The translations under genes were made by a program, and so were the position numbers. The notes under the pieces were generated by a model that saw only the letters and a list, made by a program, of their open reading frames with translations, searched no databases and was not told where the DNA came from. This document shows, piece after piece, positions 7,501 through 8,151 of a DNA stretch of 8,151 bases. Every line of letters begins with the position of its first letter. Within the stretch, counting starts at the first letter, position 1. Source of the stretch: Actinomycetota bacterium (lineage in GTDB: Bacteria; Actinomycetota; Thermoleophilia; Gaiellales; Gaiellaceae); the NCBI GenBank assembly GCA_016870235.1, contig VGCB01000100.1:1-8151 (forward strand), in the 5' to 3' direction.

Positions 7501-7918
7501 GGTCTTCCTCTCCCTCGACGACCCCACCGGCACGATCGAAGCCGTCGTCTTCGCCTCCACCTTCGCCCAGGCGCGCGACCTCTGCGTGACCGAGCGGATC
7601 ATCGTCGTCAAGGGACGCGTCGATCACAAGCAGCAGGGCGAGACGAAGCTCGTCGTGCTCGAGGTCAGCGGGTTCGAGGCCGTCGCCGAGCGCCGCGAGG
7701 TGCGGGTCGCGCTCGACGCCCGGCGGGCGCCCGCCGGCGTCATCCGCGAGCTCGCCCGCCTCGTGCGCGACTACCCGGGCGAGTCGTCGGTGCTGCTCTC
7801 GATCGAGACGTCGCAGGGCACGAAGACGCTCGCGCTCGGGCCCGAGTACCGCGTCACCGCCGACTCGGACTTCCTCGCCGAGGCGAAGGCGCTGCTCGGC
7901 GAGGCTGTTGTTGGTTAG
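4523..7918 (+). CDS. dnaE: DNA polymerase III alpha subunit (replicative, DnaE1 type)
   Basis: This is the 1131-residue catalytic subunit of the replicative polymerase. The N-terminal PHP domain begins FVHLHVHSEYSILDG. All nine metal ligands known from the M. tuberculosis DnaE1 PHP site have counterparts: H9, H11, D18, H43, E68, H84, C134, D202 and H204, which predicts intrinsic 3'-5' proofreading. The C-family polymerase core has GPGRGS (351-356), catalytic aspartates in MPDIDIDF (D393/D395 region) and a third in KMDFLGLRNL (D547). A helix-hairpin-helix region lies near 840-865 (NKRSLESLVKCGALD). QSSIF (894-898) matches the position and form of the internal beta-clamp-binding motif (QADMF in E. 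coli). An OB fold covers about 973-1050, followed by a C-terminal domain. No intein or frameshift is seen. GTG 4523 places the PHP motif exactly at the N-terminus. Length fits DnaE1 (1160-1184) rather than much shorter variants. The stop abuts a tandem hairpin array. Confidence 0.97.
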   Translation: MSAPFVHLHVHSEYSILDGACRIPALARKAAAHDMPAVSLTDHGSLAGAVDLYREARAQGIKPVIGCEVYVVDDRGRQEKGHAHLTLLAETNEGYGNLIKLCSLGYLEGYYYRPRVDWELLERHALGLVALSGCLSGRVSRALVEGRNGDAEMELDRLEQIFGRESVYVELQNAGLEIQRPVFEQLPGLAAKRRLPLVATGDVHYLDAGDAYAHEALLCIQSGDSLKNPNHWKFGTNEFYFKTAEEMALDFPGHEEAMRRSLEIAERCNVEIELGRILLPSFDVPGGRDAFDYLVELCEKGLLRRYGRSTPDLDERLRFELRTIREMGFADYFLIVQDFVGFAKRSGVHVGPGRGSAAGSLVAYCLEITDIDPIRYDLLFERFLNPGRKSMPDIDIDFAVEGRERVINYVAEKYGRDRVAQIITFSTMAARAAIRDAARVLEIPYGVADRIAKLVPEGPGQTLEEALKPGEQLRQAYDTEPVAKEIVDLARPLEGLPRADSIHAAGVVIGAQPLIEVIPLQQKGPDAEVVTQFSMGNVEKLGLLKMDFLGLRNLDVIATAERLVGDLDVSQVPLDDPKTYEMLARGDSTGVFQFESSGMREALRQVKPTEFDDLIALVALYRPGPMQYIPTYAARKAGKERVSLLDPRLQPIVGSTYGISIYQEQSMEIAKHLAGFTPAEADDLRKAIGKKIHELMASLKGKFIDGCLANGVSQSVATQLWEDTEKAQDYSFNKSHAACYALIAFQTAWLKAHHSCEYMAALISSVMNTKDRVPFYVNACDEMGIDVLPPDVNSSDVDFAVVGGKIRFGLNAVKHVGESAAQAIVRARADGPFTSIWEFTERVDPQVVNKRSLESLVKCGALDSTGSSRLGMLSVLEQALVHGQKLAADRLMGQSSIFDLGGADDDAASATVRRHHPAIPAGEFEKPELLRLEKETLGLYVSEHPLQGIREQLRRKTDATLAELERRRDGEIVNVGGIVSEVKHATTKRGEPMVFLSLDDPTGTIEAVVFASTFAQARDLCVTERIIVVKGRVDHKQQGETKLVVLEVSGFEAVAERREVRVALDARRAPAGVIRELARLVRDYPGESSVLLSIETSQGTKTLALGPEYRVTADSDFLAEAKALLGEAVVG

Positions 7919-7991
7919 CCGGGTGTGCGCGCGTCTGCTCAGCGAAGGACCGACCTAGCAGCCGCGCGCACACCCGGATCCTGAAGCCGGG
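7919..7991 (+). repeat. Hairpin repeat unit 1 (variable stem, conserved loop and tail)
   Basis: The left arm (7919-7933) and right arm (7963-7977) are perfect 15-base reverse complements. Inside them TCTGCT (7934-7939) faces AGCAGC (7957-7962), which adds 5 pairs after one mismatch, leaving a 17-base loop (7940-7956). A 14-base tail ATCCTGAAGCCGGG (7978-7991) follows. The stem begins directly after the dnaE stop codon. Unit 2 repeats the same design with a different stem sequence. It could act as a dnaE terminator, but no T-run follows, and a terminator alone would not explain the conserved loop and tail. Confidence 0.9.
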
Positions 7992-8003
7992 CTGTGTTTG
8001 TTG

Positions 8004-8077
8004 CCGAGCTCTCTCGCGTCTGCTGGGCGAGGGACGGGAGGTAGCAGACGCGAGAGAGCTCGGATCCTGAAGCCGGG
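8004..8077 (+). repeat. Hairpin repeat unit 2 (variable stem, conserved loop and tail)
   Basis: The left arm (8004-8018) and right arm (8049-8063) are perfect 15-base reverse complements. They continue inward with TCTGCT (8019-8024) pairing AGCAGA (8043-8048), giving an uninterrupted 21-base-pair stem around an 18-base loop (8025-8042). The tail ATCCTGAAGCCGGG (8064-8077) is identical to that of unit 1. A T/G-rich 12-base spacer (7992-8003) separates the units, so the repeat period is 85 bases. Six of the fifteen outer stem pairs differ from unit 1, and all six are compensated. Confidence 0.9.
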
Positions 8078-8091
8078 AACCTGCGGTTCCC
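8075..8091. other. Small perfect hairpin after the repeat array
   Basis: GGGAACC/GGTTCCC forms a 7-base-pair stem with a TGC loop, sharing its first three bases with the tail of repeat unit 2. No T-run follows. It may be part of a terminator region or a remnant of a further element. Nothing else is recognised from 8092 to the window end. Confidence 0.5.
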
Positions 8092-8151
8092 TGGGACCCC
8101 TCCCTTGCGATCGGGTCTGGCACCGTGCCCCCGCGCCTTCCGCATCTGGCT

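Noticed and set aside
7919..8077. CRISPR array or integron attC sites
   Set aside because: There are only two units, the repeated parts are interrupted by differing stems, and no spacer-like unique 30-40-base segments exist. The attC core motifs (RYYYAAC and GTTRRRY) are not found at the ends.
7854..8145. Open frames on the minus strand and the plus frame to 8070 running across the hairpin array
   Set aside because: They read through the inverted repeats and the dnaE end, show no family resemblance, and change frame between the two repeat units. The palindromic DNA structure explains the region better.

Overview
The DNA is very G+C-rich (by eye about 70% or more), with G or C at nearly every third codon position and frequent GTG starts. 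The FtsZ core reads like actinobacterial FtsZ ([10 protein letters not shown] nucleotide loop, short linker, acidic C-terminal tail). I infer an actinomycete-like bacterium, possibly a deep-branching class such as Thermoleophilia; the class-level guess is not proven by this window.

Layout, left to right. Bases 1-1496 (+) hold ftsZ, whose frame is open to the left edge, so the protein carries a long Pro/Ala/Glu-rich N-terminal extension and its true start lies outside or is uncertain. A short spacer with small hairpins follows. A gamma-glutamyltransferase-family Ntn hydrolase (1578-2942, +) and a GNAT acetyltransferase (2939-3439, +) overlap by 4 bases and form a two-gene operon. A SixA-like histidine phosphatase (3443-3979, -) converges on the GNAT gene with only 3 bases between the stop codons. 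It diverges from a small PilZ-domain gene (4052-4447, +). Then comes dnaE, the replicative DNA polymerase III alpha subunit (4523-7918, +).

The last 233 bases are non-coding and are the most unusual part. Directly after the dnaE stop lie two tandem hairpin elements of about 73 bases. Their long stems differ in sequence but each is perfectly paired, while the loop core and the 3' tail are conserved. A small third hairpin follows, and nothing recognisable is seen from 8092 to the end.

The genes do not form one pathway. FtsZ (division) and DnaE (replication) are housekeeping; the enzymes between them look like independent small transcription units. The three genes that follow a non-coding gap and lack a good ribosome-binding site (ggt-like, sixA-like, dnaE) each have a TANNNT hexamer 7-9 bases before the start codon, which suggests leaderless or nearly leaderless mRNAs. 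The PilZ gene instead has a GGAAGG ribosome-binding site.
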